From Ailurus styani (Eukaryota > Chordata > Mammalia > Carnivora > Ailuridae), in assembly GCA_002007465.1 (NCBI GenBank), contig LNAC01000764.1, positions 372,001-436,000 of the forward strand: DNA of 64,000 nucleotides. Reading direction: 5' to 3'. Positions 10,945 through 22,909 of the stretch are shown here, piece by piece. Within the stretch, counting starts at the first letter, position 1. Each line of letters opens with the position of its first letter. The translations under genes and the position numbers were made by a program. The notes beneath the pieces were generated by a model that was given only the letters and a program-made list of their open reading frames with translations, had not been told where the DNA came from and did not search any database.

Positions 10945-13900
10945 CTCCCACCAAAGGAAATGGGAGTGTGTGTGCGTGCACACACACAGCCCTTAGAAAC
11001 TTAATCTAAGACAGAGTTAGAATATGTTGATGACAAAGATACCATGTACCATCCTTTGAACTTGTTTGGTGACAAGTGTAATAATGCTCATATCTTTATG
11101 TTTCTGCCGAGCTCAGAAGCAAGAATTCTTAGTTCATTTAGGATGTGTCTGTCATCAAAACAAACCTAAAATGCAAGCAGCAGCAACTTTATTAGCACTT
11201 ACTGATCCCCCAAAGTGATAAATACGTTTGTTTACTGATATGTGCAAGCAAAACTGTTGGCAAAAGTGCAAATGCTCAGACTGGTAAGTAGATAAAGTTC
11301 ACAGTACATATAAAGTCATAGTATAATCCTTGTCATGGTCAGAATCTACCTCAGGAATAGTCACCTTCTGTGGCATAAGAGCCACATTGTCAACTTGTAA
11401 GAAATTTCAAGGTCATTGAAAATTTCCATGAGTTTACATATCAACATATGCTTTTGCGTCTCCAAACTTCAAACCTTTAGCTTCCAAAATATTAACTAAC
11501 TGTCATTTTCTTACAGTTGCCCAACATACAGTCTGCCATTCTCTCTTGGGCTTTTATTTCTTCCCTGAGGAACTGCTCCATATACTTGTTCAAATGGGTT
11601 GTAAGACGCTTCCCTATGGGACTTGTTGGGCCGAAAGCTTTCATGTTGAATCTCTTTTCCTTTTATTTTCTCCACAATGTGCTTTCTAACCATGTACTTG
11701 TATTAGAGTAATGATAAAAATCTCTGCAATCTTGTCCCTTGGGATGCTGTGTCATCCTCACTCCTGTGTCTATTGACACCCCTGTGCTTGCAGATCACAG
11801 CACGGTTTGCTCCACTGGAGAGCAGCAGAGCCAGCTGGATGTAGGTATAACACACTATATAAACTGTCTCACTCGCGAGGGAAGGCAGGTTTGTGTAAAT
11901 AGGAAGAAAAAGAAACGCACGAAGCAGAGGGGGCTGCCAAACCTTGAACCTAAGGAAATGACATGGGATGAAGGAGAAATGGGTGGGGAACAGTAAAACT
12001 AGCCAGACAAAACTTAAAAATAGGCTGGCAAGAGATCATTCCTCTTGATGTATCAATCCCTGTGGGCCAGTAATGGCTTCCAAATGGTACAAAGGAGCAG
12101 GATACTCCCAGGCCTTGTGATTTTCATAGACAACAGAAGAGAGCAATTGCTCTAGTTCCTGAGGATTATAAACATCGGCAACCCTTCGCACAGGGTGGAG
12201 TGTGATACACATACACACATACCCACATGCTTCACACCAAACCTGTTTCACATCTTTTTCATGCCCAGAATAAAAACGTTGGATGTTCTCTCATGTCAGT
12301 GCATGTTCCTCTAAAACAAAACAAAACAAAACAGGGTGAGGAAGTAATTAAGTTCTCCTGTCTCATAGATAGAAGCAATGCCAAATTCTCTCCAGAAATG
12401 GTTGCATTTCCAACAAGGTATTAAAGTAGGTGTAAACAAAAGAGGTTAATTAATTTTTGAAAAATAAAATAAGATTTCATTAACAGTCTTGAAGGAAAGA
12501 TCCACATAGTCCCTTCAGAAAGAATAAATGTGTCCCAAATGTGTCCCAAATGTGTCCCGTTGACTCATTCCACACCTCAAACCCTTCATACAATGTATCA
12601 AAATGTCTAAGGATTATGAGACTCCTCCATAAGACAAAAAGGGAAGTTTGAGATTTACCTCAGTTTGAATTTCCTTTGGGACTGAGGATCCATGCTTCAA
12701 GAAGAATTCTCATTCATTTAGGAAATGCTGTATATAATCAATACTCTGCTTCCAACGAAGTCCAGTCAGTAATAGTTTCAGTCATAAACTCACTGCCTTA
12801 AGAAGCAGGGTTTAAATTAGCAGTCATTTGGTGATTCTAGAAAGGCAGCTAAGACTGACACTAGTGTATCTTCAATTTTGGTACAATGTGAAATGGTTTC
12901 AATCAGTTCCTGAGAGATCTATTTTTGGTAAGAATATCTCTCAGTGAAATCACTACAAAAATTAAAAATTATGCTCTTTCAAGTAGTTTCAGAGTCCTTT
13001 GGAAAAAAGCCACTGACTGATCCTTCACAAAGATTTTGTTACAAAGCTCCTGATTCTGGGGCTAAATCGGGACAAAGAGCTAGAAAGTGACGAATTCAGA
13101 TCTCTAAGCAGAAAACAAACAAGCAAATCCCAAAAACAAACAAACAAACAAACAAACAAGAAAAACAAAAGCCAAAAAAAACTCTTGGCCCTTTAAGGCG
13201 GATTAAGGATTGGCTCTATGGAGCCAATCATAGGGGGAGATAGTGTCAAAACTTAAGAGTATTCCAGCTACTGCTCAAATACTGAATAAGAATGCACATA
13301 ACACTTCTAAACTAAATGCAATCTATTTCCATACTTGTTGGATACTCCCTTTAAAAAAATAATTGCTATTTTATTGTGGCAAGAACACTTAACACAAGAT
13401 CTATTCTCTTAAAAAATTCTAAGTGTACAATACATCATTTACATGTTGGATCCATAACTTTTTAGTCATAATACATGATATGAAAATAACAAACACAGCC
13501 CCAAATACTAATCCCTATTGACTTTGTCTATATCTTGGGACATAGTACTAAAAACAGACAGAGGGTAATGGGGATCATGCCGGTATTCTTCACTTATTCT
13601 CAGGCAACATATCTTGACTATATGAAATGTAATGTACTTCATTATGACTTTACATATGACTTTACATGTGACTTCTTCACATAATTAATTATAAAATTTC
13701 TGGCAACACACTGGAGGATGAGCAATCATATAATTAACGAAGGTGAGGGGTGATGGTCAAGGTGTTGGGGAGGCATCGTGAATGGCACAGAGAACACGTG
13801 CTGAAGACTCAACCAATTCTTTAGTGGCAAAATGAAATGGGAGAGAGAACTAGTTTTACCAAGAATACTCTGACAACAAAGGACTTCCCATTTGAAATCT

Positions 13901-14200
13901 TGACATTTCCTGAGCTCTAAGATTGATTTCATTTTAATCTACTCGAGAATGTGTGTGGAAGAGAAGGACATCTTGTAAAGAAACATGTTCAGTTTTACCT
14001 TTCAAAGGAAATATTATAAAAATATCAATTCATTTATTTTAGCAACCCTGAAACAAAACCTCAACTATGTTTTTGTAATAGGAAAATTGGCAATATAGCA
14101 CTTTATAAAGCAATTAAAAGGGGCCCTAGAGCAAGGCTAAACCCACTAAAGTTTCATAAAATCTACTCTTCAGTTGTTGATTTTCTTGTTTTATGTTTTT
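10945..14200. other. Unassigned DNA with minor tandem repeats
   Basis: No gene is recognised. Minor items: GTGTGTGTGCGTGCACACAC near 10966-10986; (AAAAC)n near 12314-12333; a 2.6-copy 11-bp tandem (ATGTGTCCCAA) at 12528-12558; (CAAA)n at about 13136-13160. Small opposed open frames near 11511-11711 and 12036-12424 have no recognisable product. Confidence 0.6.
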
Positions 14201-14218
14201 CCTGTGTCCTTCTCTTTT

Positions 14219-14418
14219 TTTTTTAAAGATTTTATTTATTTATTTGACACACAGAGAGAGATTACAAGTAGGCAGAGAGGCAGGCAGAGATACAGGGAGA
14301 GGAGGAAGCAGGCTCCCTGCTGAGCAGAGAGCCCGATGCGAGACTTGATCCCAGGACGCTGAGATCATGACCTGAGCCAAAAGCAGAGGCTTTAACCCAC
14401 TGAGCCACCCAGGCGCCC
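14219..14418 (-). mobile_element. Can-SINE, mustelid-type, minus strand
   Basis: Reverse SINE: AAAGATTTTATTTATTTATT, TTACAAGTAGGCAGAGAGGC, AGGAAGCAGGCTCCCTGCTG, head GAGCCACCCAGGCGCCCC. Target duplication CTGTGTCCTTCTCTTT at 14202-14217 and 14419-14434. The well-kept duplication and typical linker suggest a fairly recent insertion. Confidence 0.95.
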
Positions 14419-14684
14419 CTGTGTCCTTCTCTTTACCACAATATGCTCACACACACAAATTCCATCTCAAACACATCCCCAACTATAATAACAGTATTGA
14501 ATGCTGTTCATATTTTTTGAAATTTCATCAAAGCACAAGCAGAGAATTTGTCAGAACAGTTTTAATATGATCATTTTAGGACGACACTGAAAAATCTCTC
14601 CATTCAACAAATTAAACTAAGGAAAAAAATGCTTTGCCACAGTTGGCATGGTGTTATGGACACTGCGATAAAAACATTAACAAC

Positions 14685-14877
14685 GGGGCACCTGGGTGGC
14701 TCAGTGGGTTAAGCCTCTGCTTTTGGCTCAGGTCATGATCTCAGGGTCCTGGGATTGAGCCCTGCCTGCATCAGGCTTTCCACTTAGTGGAGGGCCTGCT
14801 TCCCCCTCTCTCTCTGCCTGCCTATCTGCCTACTTTTGATCTCTCTCTCTGTCAAATAAATAAATAAAAATCTTAAA
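14685..14877 (+). mobile_element. Can-SINE, mustelid-type, plus strand
   Basis: Head GGGGCACCTGGGTGGCTCAG, then GGGTTAAGCCTCTGCTTTTG, linker CTGCCTGCCTATCTGCCTAC, tail TGTCAAATAAATAAATAAAA. Target duplication AAAACATTAACA at 14671-14682 and about 14878-14890. Confidence 0.94.
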
Positions 14878-14926
14878 AAAAACATTAACAGTGTTATTTT
14901 AAGTTTTTTATAAAGAATTTTATCAA

Positions 14927-15145
14927 GGGGCACTCAGCCATTTGAGCGTCTGCCTTCCTGACTTTGGATCAGGTCACGATCCTGGGGTCCTGGGATTCCA
15001 GCCCCAGTCAGGGAGCCTGCCTCTCCCTCTCCCTATGCCCTCCCCTCCCTCCCCAACTCCCCCTCGCCCCATTCCTGCTTGCTCTCTTGGGCACTCTCTC
15101 TCTCTTTCTGTCAAATAAATCAATAAAATCTTTTTTAAAAAAAAG
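14927..15145 (+). mobile_element. Can-SINE, older subtype, plus strand
   Basis: Head GGGGCACTCAGCCATTTGAG is diverged. The body keeps GATCAGGTCACGATCCTGGG and GTCCTGGGATTCCAGCCCC, with an expanded C/T-rich linker and tail TCTGTCAAATAAATCAATAA. It lies 50 bp after another SINE in the same direction. Confidence 0.88.
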
Positions 15146-15784
15146 AATATAATTGAAACATTCCCACGTCACCACTAAATGCAAGAGGGAGAAACTTTAT
15201 AATACTTCTTCACATAGACTTTTATCATCAAGGAAAGATCTATATATCAAAGAAGTGAGTCAAAAAACATAATTCCAAAGATGAATTACAATTCTCTCTA
15301 CTTTTCAATTTTTCAATTCTTATTTTTAATTCTATTCTGGAGCTTTCATTTCATTCAAAACGCCTCCTTTGTCTTTGATATTTCCGTCCCGGAAACAGAC
15401 ATCTTTACACACTCGACTTTGAAGATCAAGAAAACTTGCAGCTCCAACTGATATTTCCTTTCTCTCTAAGAAATCAGAAAACACATTGCTGGAAGCCATT
15501 CTGTAGTCTTTCTTTTCCAAGTGGGAAAAAAAAGTTATGTTTTCTTCTCAATAGACAATATCCATCTTGATGATTTATCCTTTCTGAGTATCTTCTTTAT
15601 AAGACCTAACCAAAACAATGAAACAAACAACAAACCTGGTCCTGATTAAAATTAAGAAAGCAACCTGACAATTTTCATGTATCCCTTTTAGTCTTCTGAT
15701 TGCAAAATTCTGTCATTTCAATATTCAGAATTCTCCTTGAATCCTGAGTGCTTTGCGGGCAACAACATCAGGAACAACTAGTGA
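15146..15784. other. Unassigned DNA
   Basis: No repeat or gene is recognised. Confidence 0.6.
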
Positions 15785-15800
15785 TGGGAAAGATCTTTTA

Positions 15801-15998
15801 ATTTATTTTAAGATTTTATTTATTTATCTAAGAGAGAGAGAGAGAGCATGAGTGGAGGGGAGCAAGGATGGGGGCCCAGAGGGAGAAGGAGAAGCAGACT
15901 CCCTGCTGAGCAGGGAGCCAGATATGGGGCTCGATCCCAGGCTTGATCATGACCTGAGCTGAAGGCAGACACTTAACCAGTTGAGCCACCCAGGCACC
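15801..15998 (-). mobile_element. Can-SINE, minus strand
   Basis: Reverse SINE: TTTTAAGATTTTATTTATTT, GAGAAGCAGACTCCCTGCTG, head GAGCCACCCAGGCACC. A short deletion in the B-box region leaves CGATCCCAGGCTTGATCATG. Approximate target duplication TGGGAA(A/T)(G)TCTTTTA-like at 15785-15800 and 15999-16015. Confidence 0.9.
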
Positions 15999-16069
15999 TG
16001 GGAATAGTCCTTTTAGAAAGAAGGCCATAATACAACTCAGAAAAAGAAGATTCGAGGAGATTATGACAG

Positions 16070-16490
16070 TGGTCAATGTATCAGTTTGAATCCACTGGCT
16101 GCAGTGAAGAGAATCAGACTCTGATTAATTTAAGCAGAAGAGGAATTTATTCGAAGAATCTAGTGAAGCTCATCAAAAAGAGAAAGCTGAAAACATCAGT
16201 TTCAGCAAAGACAGGCCATAGGGAATCTCCAGAAGAACTGGTAGCAAGAGTGTTTCAGGCTAATGCCGCTGGGATGAATCAGCTTTATACATGACCTGCC
16301 TCTCTGTTACTCCCGTCAAGACTCAGAGTTCCAGAGAGAAACATCCAATTGGTCTAGTTAGGGTAAGGTGCCTTCCTTTTGGCTGAGAGAAACCAGGGCA
16401 TCTGATTTGACAGTACCATCGGGCAGAATCCACACAAGAAGAAATGGGCAGAAAATCAATATAAACATGAAAGGAACCAGCAGAGAAAGG
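16070..16490 (+). repeat. Possible unclassified dispersed repeat
   Basis: Segments such as AATTTAAGCAGAAGAGGAAT and CATCCAATTGGTCTAGTTAG recall an interspersed mammalian repeat, but I cannot name the family. The open frames here have no recognisable domain. Confidence 0.3.
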
Positions 16491-16517
16491 GAAGGTAATG
16501 CTAAGAGTATGTCTGAT

Positions 16518-17085
16518 TGTATTAGTTTTCTATTGCTGTGTGACCAATTACCACAAATATAGCAGCTTAAAAATCACATTTATTATGTTCCAGTTTCCAT
16601 GGGTCAGGAAACTGGGTCCCTTGTTAAGGGTCTCACAAGGCTATGATCAAGGTGTCAGCCAGGCTGTGTTTCTTTCTGGAGCTGGCAGTCTTCTTCCAAG
16701 CTCACATGTTCATTGGCAAAATCCAATTCACTGCAGTTGTAGACTGACTGATAGTCCCATTTTCTTGCTGGCTGTCAATCAAGGACTATTCTTACCTCCT
16801 GGGGCTGCCCCTTCCTTGCCATGTGGCCCCGTCACAATATGACAGCTTCAAGGCCAAGAGAAGAATCTCTCCTCTAGTCAGCTAAGGAGTCTTACATAAT
16901 GTAACCCAACCAAATGCATAGCAACCCATCACTTCTGCCATATTCCATTGGCTAGCAGCAAGCCACAGGTTCTGCCTGGACTCAAGGAGAGAGGATTATC
17001 CAAAGGCCAGATTCATTATGGGTCATCCCAGGGTGTGTCACCAAACTGGGGGGAAAAGATCTCCAAATGGGACCATTTGGGAGCT
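16518..17085 (-). mobile_element. Old LTR, MaLR/ERVL-like, minus strand
   Basis: Begins TGTATTAGTTTTCTATTGCT (the reverse of a typical AGCAATAGATAACTAATACA LTR end), then ACCACAAATATAGCAGCTTA, GGTCTCACAAGGCTATGATC, TTCCTTGCCATGTGGCCCC and CACTTCTGCCATATTCCATT. This order is known to me from dispersed LTR copies on the reverse strand. Subfamily not resolved. Confidence 0.55.
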
Positions 17086-17097
17086 GTATCCTTCATA

Positions 17098-17131
17098 CAA
17101 CACACACATACATGCACGCACCTGTGCGCAT

Positions 17132-17163
<32 letters not shown>
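17098..17163. repeat. (CA)n microsatellite
   Basis: Imperfect CA/CATG units, then an uninterrupted (AC)n run at about 17130-17163. Confidence 0.92.
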
Positions 17164-17165
<2 letters not shown>

Positions 17166-17704
17166 ATATAGACACACATCTCAAGAATTCACAACTGAGT
17201 ACTTAGCAACGAATTTTCAGTTCAACCCCCCAGTGAACCTTTGTATGGCACAAACAGGCAAACACCACAAAGCAATGACAAACAAGTGCCACTTCGCACT
17301 GGAGGCTTTCTGAGTCTGAGGCAGACTAGACTCACAATTCACAGCTATCATTACCCCATCATTAAGCATACTGTGGTGTGCCTGGCAGAAAACAAAAGCA
17401 ACTTGTTTTGCAAATAGCTGAGTTTCTAAACGCTGACATTATGTCATTTGTTTTGACACTTCAAAAACACTGACATTTCATCATATTTAAAGTGTACTGA
17501 AAAGTTAAACATACCCCTTTATTCCACATGCTTTTGAGGAGCAAAGGAAACATGTTATTTGTAAACATCACGAATCATATGACAGAAACGTGGGTTACAC
17601 TGATAGATAATGGAAGCATCAGATCAGCTGCATTCGGCATTGCTACAATATCAGCACTATTTCCCTCTTTCATTCATCATACAAAGGCAACTTTGATATT
17701 GTCT
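17164..17704. other. Unassigned DNA
   Basis: No repeat or gene is recognised. Confidence 0.55.
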
Positions 17705-18345
17705 AATGAGCACAGGCTGTTATATGGGGCAGCCACATGGAAAATGGTATGGTGCTTTCTCAAAAAATTAAAAATATAGGATTACCATATAATCCAGCAA
17801 TTCCACTCCTGGGTATACATCCAAAAGCACTGAAAGCAAGGAGATAAAGGAATATTGGTATACCTATGTTTATAGCAGCAATTATTTACAACAACCAAAA
17901 GGGAGAAATAGTGCAAGTGTCCATCAGTGGCTGAAGGTACAAGCAAAATATGGTGCATACATACAAGGGAATATTATTCAGCCTTAAAAAAGGAAGGGAA
18001 CTGTGACATATGGATGAACATTGAGGACATTAGACTGAATGAAATAATCACATAAGGACAAATACGGTATGATTCCACTCATATGAGGTACCTAGGCTTG
18101 TCAAATTCATAAAACCAGAAAGTATTATGGTGGTTGCAAAGGGCTAAAAGGGGGAAAAGAGAAAGAAAAGTTGTTTAAGAGGTACAGAGTTTCAGGTTGG
18201 GAAGATGGGAAAAGGTCTGGGGATGCTTTGGTAGTGATGGTTGCACAATGATGTAAAGGCACTCAATGCCATTGAACCATGCACTTAAAAAATGGTTAAA
18301 ATACTAAATTCTTATTATAAATATTTTACCACAGTAACTTTTTAA
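17705..18345 (+). mobile_element. Old L1 3' end
   Basis: Sense L1 late ORF2 and 3' UTR: ATAATCCAGCAATTCCACTC, ATGTTTATAGCAGCAATTAT, TGTCCATCAGTGGCTGAAGG, GGAATATTATTCAGCCTTAA, GATTCCACTCATATGAGGTA, then GCCATTGAACCATGCACTTA. Strongly diverged. Confidence 0.87.
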
Positions 18346-18359
18346 GAGGACAGACTTTC

Positions 18360-18500
18360 AGGTCAAGTGTACTTCGTTTTGCTGCTTAGTTCTATGATAT
18401 CATTGCTGTGTCTCCTCATCAGTAAAATGAGCATGAACTGATCAACCTTCCTCATGGAGTAGTGAGAAAGTACAATCTGAAACTTGGAAAAGGGCTCAAT
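18360..18500 (+). mobile_element. Possible MIR fragment
   Basis: GTGTCTCCTCATCAGTAAAATGAGC followed by CATGGAGTAGTGAGAAAG and GAAAAGGGCTCAATGC resembles the MIR core and 3' part. Weak. Confidence 0.4.
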
Positions 18501-19600
18501 GCAATCAAATAAGAGAGTCCACTAGATAGTAAATTCCACAATTTGGGGACTTTGTCTATTTCATTCTAAGTCATCGCCTCAATACCTAAGATTATCTATT
18601 CAATGAAAGGCCTTTGAAAAATATAAATTGCTATTCAATTATAAATTATATTGCTGTTATAATTCTAAATGTATTATTTAAGCCAGAAGACTTGCCTATT
18701 TCAGAAGCACAACTTTTTATCAAGACTCCTCAGCATCTAAGCCACTTCTAACAGGTCTTTCCAGTGGCCTAATTTTATTTTCTATATCCCTCAACACTTT
18801 GTGTCCAAGCCCAATCCCCTGCTCTTATACTCCTGAATTCCCTTAATACCAACTATAGAATGACTAAGAAGATATACTTTTTCAACTTACAGGTGAGAGA
18901 AATCCTACCAGCTTCTCAGAAACAATGGACAGACTAGGACATCAAAAAAATGAAATAATTTGGTCATATCCCAGATCTCACACCAGTGCCCAGTTCCATC
19001 CACAGAACCATGGAGGGGTAGCTATGTATGATGTTTCAGTATGGTCAAATCCTGATCCCCAGGGCTCTGAGTTGTGGTTTAACCTCTCCCTTTGACCTGT
19101 GATCAAAACAGAACATGAATATTAATGAAGGAAAGAGCTGTCACATTGACTTTCCAAGAGCTTGGACGAGGCAGGGGCTGAGTAAAGGTCCTCCAACATC
19201 AACTGGCATCTGACAGTCTGAAGATGGCATGTGGCAGACATCACTCAGTCAAGCGTTCTCTATGAAGTCTAGCCTTTCCCTGCCCCTTGCCAATGATCAC
19301 TAAAAGTTTTATAAATTGCCCTTTCTAAAATAAAACTGCCATGAAAGCAGTGATATTTGCATGTGAAGCCCATTTAATTTCCCTGGTCTCTTCCAAAGTG
19401 CATAATAAAAATGGAAAATGTCTTGCTGTAACCCAGACAGACCTGGAAAGGACCGAATATATCCCTAACTTAGAATATATCCCCACCTCTAGTACTCTAA
19501 TATTCCAGGAGTCTAACTCTGCAGTAGTGATTAAGCACTTGCCTCAGCCATAGAACTTTTTAAAAATCAAATTATTAAAAGAATACATAAACAGTAGAAG
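18501..19600. other. Unassigned DNA
   Basis: No certain repeat. A stretch near 18530-18590 (AATTCCACAATTTGGGGACT) faintly resembles an L2 3' end. The 70-codon frame at 19341-19553 has no recognisable product. Confidence 0.5.
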
Positions 19601-19634
19601 ACATTCAGTAGCAAGGTTAAAAATATCTAGAATA

Positions 19635-19825
19635 GGGCGTCTGGGTGGCTCAGTGGGTTGAAGCCTCTGCTTTCAGCTCAGGTCATGATCTCAGGGTCCT
19701 GGGATTGAGGCCCGCATCAGGCTCCCTGCTCAGTAGGGAGCCTGCTTCCTCCTCTCTCTCTCTACCTGCCTCTCTGCCTACTTGTGATCTCTCTCTGTCA
19801 AATAAATAAATAAATCTTAAAAAAA
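19635..19825 (+). mobile_element. Can-SINE, mustelid-type, plus strand
   Basis: Head GGGCGTCTGGGTGGCTCAGT, GGGTTGAAGCCTCTGC, TCAGGGTCCTGGGATTGAGG, linker TACCTGCCTCTCTGCCTACT, tail TGTCAAATAAATAAATAAAT. Target duplication AAAATATCTAGAAT at 19620-19633 and 19825-19838. Confidence 0.95.
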
Positions 19826-19849
19826 AAATATCTAGAATATGCAAGACTT

Positions 19850-20040
19850 AAGTCAGCCAAGTGACTTTGGGAAAGTGAAATACTCCGTGACTTAAATGAT
19901 CTTCTGAAGATTGGGTAAAATGATACCTACTCCATAGAACTATTGTGAGATTTAAATGAGCAATGGATGTAGCTTCTGGACACAGTGCCTGGTACATAGT
20001 CAGCACTCAGTGAATGGTGGCTGTTGTTAGAGTCATGAGA
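19850..20040 (+). mobile_element. MIR SINE fragment
   Basis: Shows the MIR 3' order in sense: GTGACTTAAATGATCTTCTG, AAAATGATACCTACTCCATA, TTGTGAGATTTAAATGAGCA, CAGTGCCTGGTACATAGTCA and GCACTCAGTGAATGGTGGCT. Confidence 0.72.
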
Positions 20041-20376
20041 GATACTCATGATAAAGACAAGGAAGCTGGAGCATTTATGCCAGCAGTGGAACTGGCTCTC
20101 GGTGGTAGGGAGGGAAATCTGACTCTTAAACTCAAGAGTTGCAAAACCATGGGAGAGCACAGGAAAGGGAGTGCTGGAAGCACCCCTCACCTGTGCATTC
20201 GGATGCACGCAGCCCCCTTGCAGAAAGGAGAATCAGGCTACAATGACATGCTCATCTTTTCTTCTTTTGCATAAAGACTGAATGAAGGCAAAAAACACAA
20301 CACTTGAGTTGCTATCCTGCTTTTGGGCTTCCCTTAAAATAAGTGGAAACATCCCTCCCTTCAAAAACAACTTACT

Positions 20377-20573
20377 GGGCACTTGGGTGGCTCAGTGGTT
20401 AAGCATCTGCCCTCGGCTCAGGTCATAATCCCAGGGTCCTGGGATCGAGCCCCACATTGGTCTCCTGGCTCAGCAGGAAGCCTGCTTCTCCCTCTCCCAC
20501 TCCCCCTGCTTGTGTTCCCTCTCTCACTGTCTATCTCTGTTAAATAAATAAAGTCTTTAAAGCAAAAACAAAA
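20377..20573 (+). mobile_element. Can-SINE, older subtype, plus strand
   Basis: Head GGGCACTTGGGTGGCTCAGT, GGTTAAGCATCTGCCCTCGG, GGGTCCTGGGATCGAGCCCC, linker CCACTCCCCCTGCTTGTG, tail TGTTAAATAAATAAAGTCTT and an (AAAAAC)n run. Target duplication CAAAAACAACTTACT at 20362-20376 and about 20575-20589. Confidence 0.94.
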
Positions 20574-20589
20574 ACAAAAACAACTTACT

Positions 20590-21936
20590 TTGAGGACAAT
20601 GGGAATCTGGTCTCACACATTATCAATCTATTTCCAAACCTCTTCAGCCTGCTTCCACACTTATTCTCTCTTAACCCTCACACAGCTTCTGGCCTAGCCA
20701 CTGTCTCTCGTATTAGAACTGGGGCATCAGAGTGCTTGGCGACAATGTGATTTTGAATCTTCTCCCCCACACAAGTTCCCTGTTCATCTTGGTGTCCCCA
20801 GTTCCGATACAGCGTGGCCAGCAGTCCCTTCACAAAAATTAATTCAATCATGAATGAAGGAACCAAGGAGGAAACGAGTCCTTATTCCATTTCTTCATCT
20901 GAAAGAAAAGGCTGATCACAAGTTCTTTCTCACCTCTCTTTGGATACCACTGCACACAGGCATCAGCCACATAAGCTCAGGGACACACAACTCATTCCCT
21001 GGAACTAAATTAAATGATGGGGGCTGGAAACTGCACTTATTGCTCAGGTGCCTGGAATGTCATTTCCTAATTGTCCATACTTTGAGCTCTTCGGAAGAGG
21101 AACCACATCCAAGTTGAAGGCTTACCCACGATCATGCTCCTGGCACGTTCCTCACATGGTTAATTTCTGCTCTCGGCCAACACATTATCACAACCTGTTC
21201 TTTTGCTTCTCTGCGCTCCAGACTCCCAACAGCAAAATGCCTCTCAAAGAACAAGAAGAGTTTTGCCTTTGTGAGCAGTATTACCTGTGCTGAGCTCTTT
21301 CTGGAATTTTGGCAAGTTTAACTTAAACAACTGGTCAATTTTTCTGAATGATTGAGTATTCCAATTTTTTCTCTCCATGCAGGCCGAGGGCAAAACCTCC
21401 TGAGTGGATTCAGCAGGTGACTGTGCACGTATTTATGCAAATATCCAGTCATTTTGGGCTCAGAGCATTTTGTACTCAAGTTTACTTTCTTAAAATTCAT
21501 GTTCTTTGTTCAGCCGCTTTTCCTAATCCCCTATCTCAGCGTTGTGAATTCTGCCATTTATTTCCCAGCCTCTGCCTCTTACAAATGACATATCCCATTT
21601 TGTTTGCAATCGTCTGTTCTTTGTTGGGTACAATCAGTAGAGGAGGCCTGCCATCTCTTTAGCTTCCTACTTCTCTCACATTAAGCACTGTCAGCAACCC
21701 TTTAAAAATAATTGATTGGACAATCTGTATCCTGTCAAGCTGTTTTCCCAATAGATATCTAGGTAATTAAAATCACCTAGTAGATTCAGGTCCTAGTGTT
21801 TGAGTGATTCTTCTACTTGTTAAGGCAACATTTCATCCACTTTCATTAAAGTGACAGAAGACTCTGATCACAGTGTTAGTTTCTCACAGTGAATATTCTG
21901 GAATCTATCATTTTTACTCTTTTGAATCCAAGTATA
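20590..21936. other. Unassigned DNA
   Basis: No gene is recognised. A faint L2-like 3' stretch (CTTTGAGCTCTTCGGAAGAG) occurs near 21079-21100. Overlapping short frames on both strands (20678-21662) carry no domain. Confidence 0.5.
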
Positions 21937-21944
21937 ATCTATGC

Positions 21945-22167
21945 CCGGGGCTGGCAAACTTTTTCTGTAAAGGGCCAAAGAGTGAATGTTATAGACTTTG
22001 CAGCCCAGATGGTCTCTGTTGTAACTATTCAACTTTGCCCTTCAGCATGAAAGGAGCCACAGAAAATATATAAATGAGTGGTCATGACTATAGTCCAATA
22101 AAGCTTTTCTTGTGAAAAATGGCAGTGGAATGAATTTGGCCAATAGGCTATAGTTTGCTGACCCCTG
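21945..22167 (+). mobile_element. hAT-Charlie-type non-autonomous transposon
   Basis: Left end CCCGGGGCTGGCAAACTTTT, internal TCTGTAAAGGGCCAAAGAGT and TTTGCAGCCCAGATGGTCTC, right end TAGTTTGCTGACCCCTG. The ends are inverted repeats (GGGGCTGGCAAACT against AGTTTGCTGACCCC). A perfect 8-bp target duplication ATCTATGC lies at 21937-21944 and 22168-22175, as hAT elements make. The element looks complete at 223 bp. The MER subfamily is not named because I am not sure of it. Confidence 0.9.
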
Positions 22168-22194
22168 ATCTATGCAATAACTGTGCAGATCTGG

Positions 22195-22336
22195 ACTACA
22201 GAGCAGAGAATTCTGGGGTGGAGTCCTGGTTCTGTCACTCTCTAGTTGTGTAAGCTCAGGCTAATTATTTGTGTGAGCTCAGCCCCTCAGTTTCCTCCTC
22301 TGCAGAGCCTATCTTGAAGGACACAGAGGAGGAGGT
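22195..22336 (+). mobile_element. MIR SINE fragment
   Basis: GTCCTGGTTCTGTCACTCTC, TAGTTGTGTAAGCTCAGGCT and CTCAGTTTCCTCCTCTGCAG follow the MIR core order. Confidence 0.75.
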
Positions 22337-22363
22337 AAAAAAAAAAAAAAAAAAAAAAAAAAA
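22337..22363. repeat. Poly-A tract (27 A)
   Basis: Uninterrupted A run after the MIR core. Probably local slippage; MIRs do not normally keep such tails. Confidence 0.9.
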
Positions 22364-22905
22364 GCCAATGGGACAATCACTTTTATCTGAGGCATGCTGG
22401 GGTGCTGTGAAAGGACTTTACCTAGACGGTCACATCACCTGAACTGTACATCACACAGATTGCTGTGGTTCAAATACAGTTAGTCCATTAAGGGAACGAT
22501 ACTAAAAGAAAGGATATCTAAGAGGACAGTAAGATTTAAACACTGAAAAATGATTATGTTTTGAATTAGGGTATGGGCAGTAAAAATGGAGAAGTAGTTG
22601 AATTCCAGGAATATCTAGAAGGAAATTGGCAGTAACATAAGCCATGGCCAGGGCAGCACTCACCAGTACAGGCTATATACATGAACTGCAGGCAATGTGA
22701 CATGCACTGAGATAATGTACAGTTTGTTTAAGTATTTCTAACTGCCCAAAATTAGAGCACTAGGAAGTAACACCTACCCTATGTTTCCAAGTTATCAAAT
22801 TCCATGCAGGCCCTCTTACTACTTTATCAATGCTTACCAATGCTTATGGAAGCACAAGAAGAGGATATAACAACATTATAGCCTTAGCCATTCTTTACTC
22901 ATTGC
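22364..22905. other. Unassigned DNA
   Basis: No repeat or gene is recognised. Confidence 0.55.
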
Positions 22906-22909
22906 TTAG

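Noticed and set aside
12528..12558. 11-bp tandem as a possible CRISPR-like or regulatory array
   Set aside because: Only 2.6 direct copies without spacers in mammalian DNA; simple slippage explains it.
16076..16842. Frames of 72, 64 and 114 codons as a multi-exon gene
   Set aside because: They overlap LTR-like and other repeat-like DNA in different frames and have no recognisable domain.
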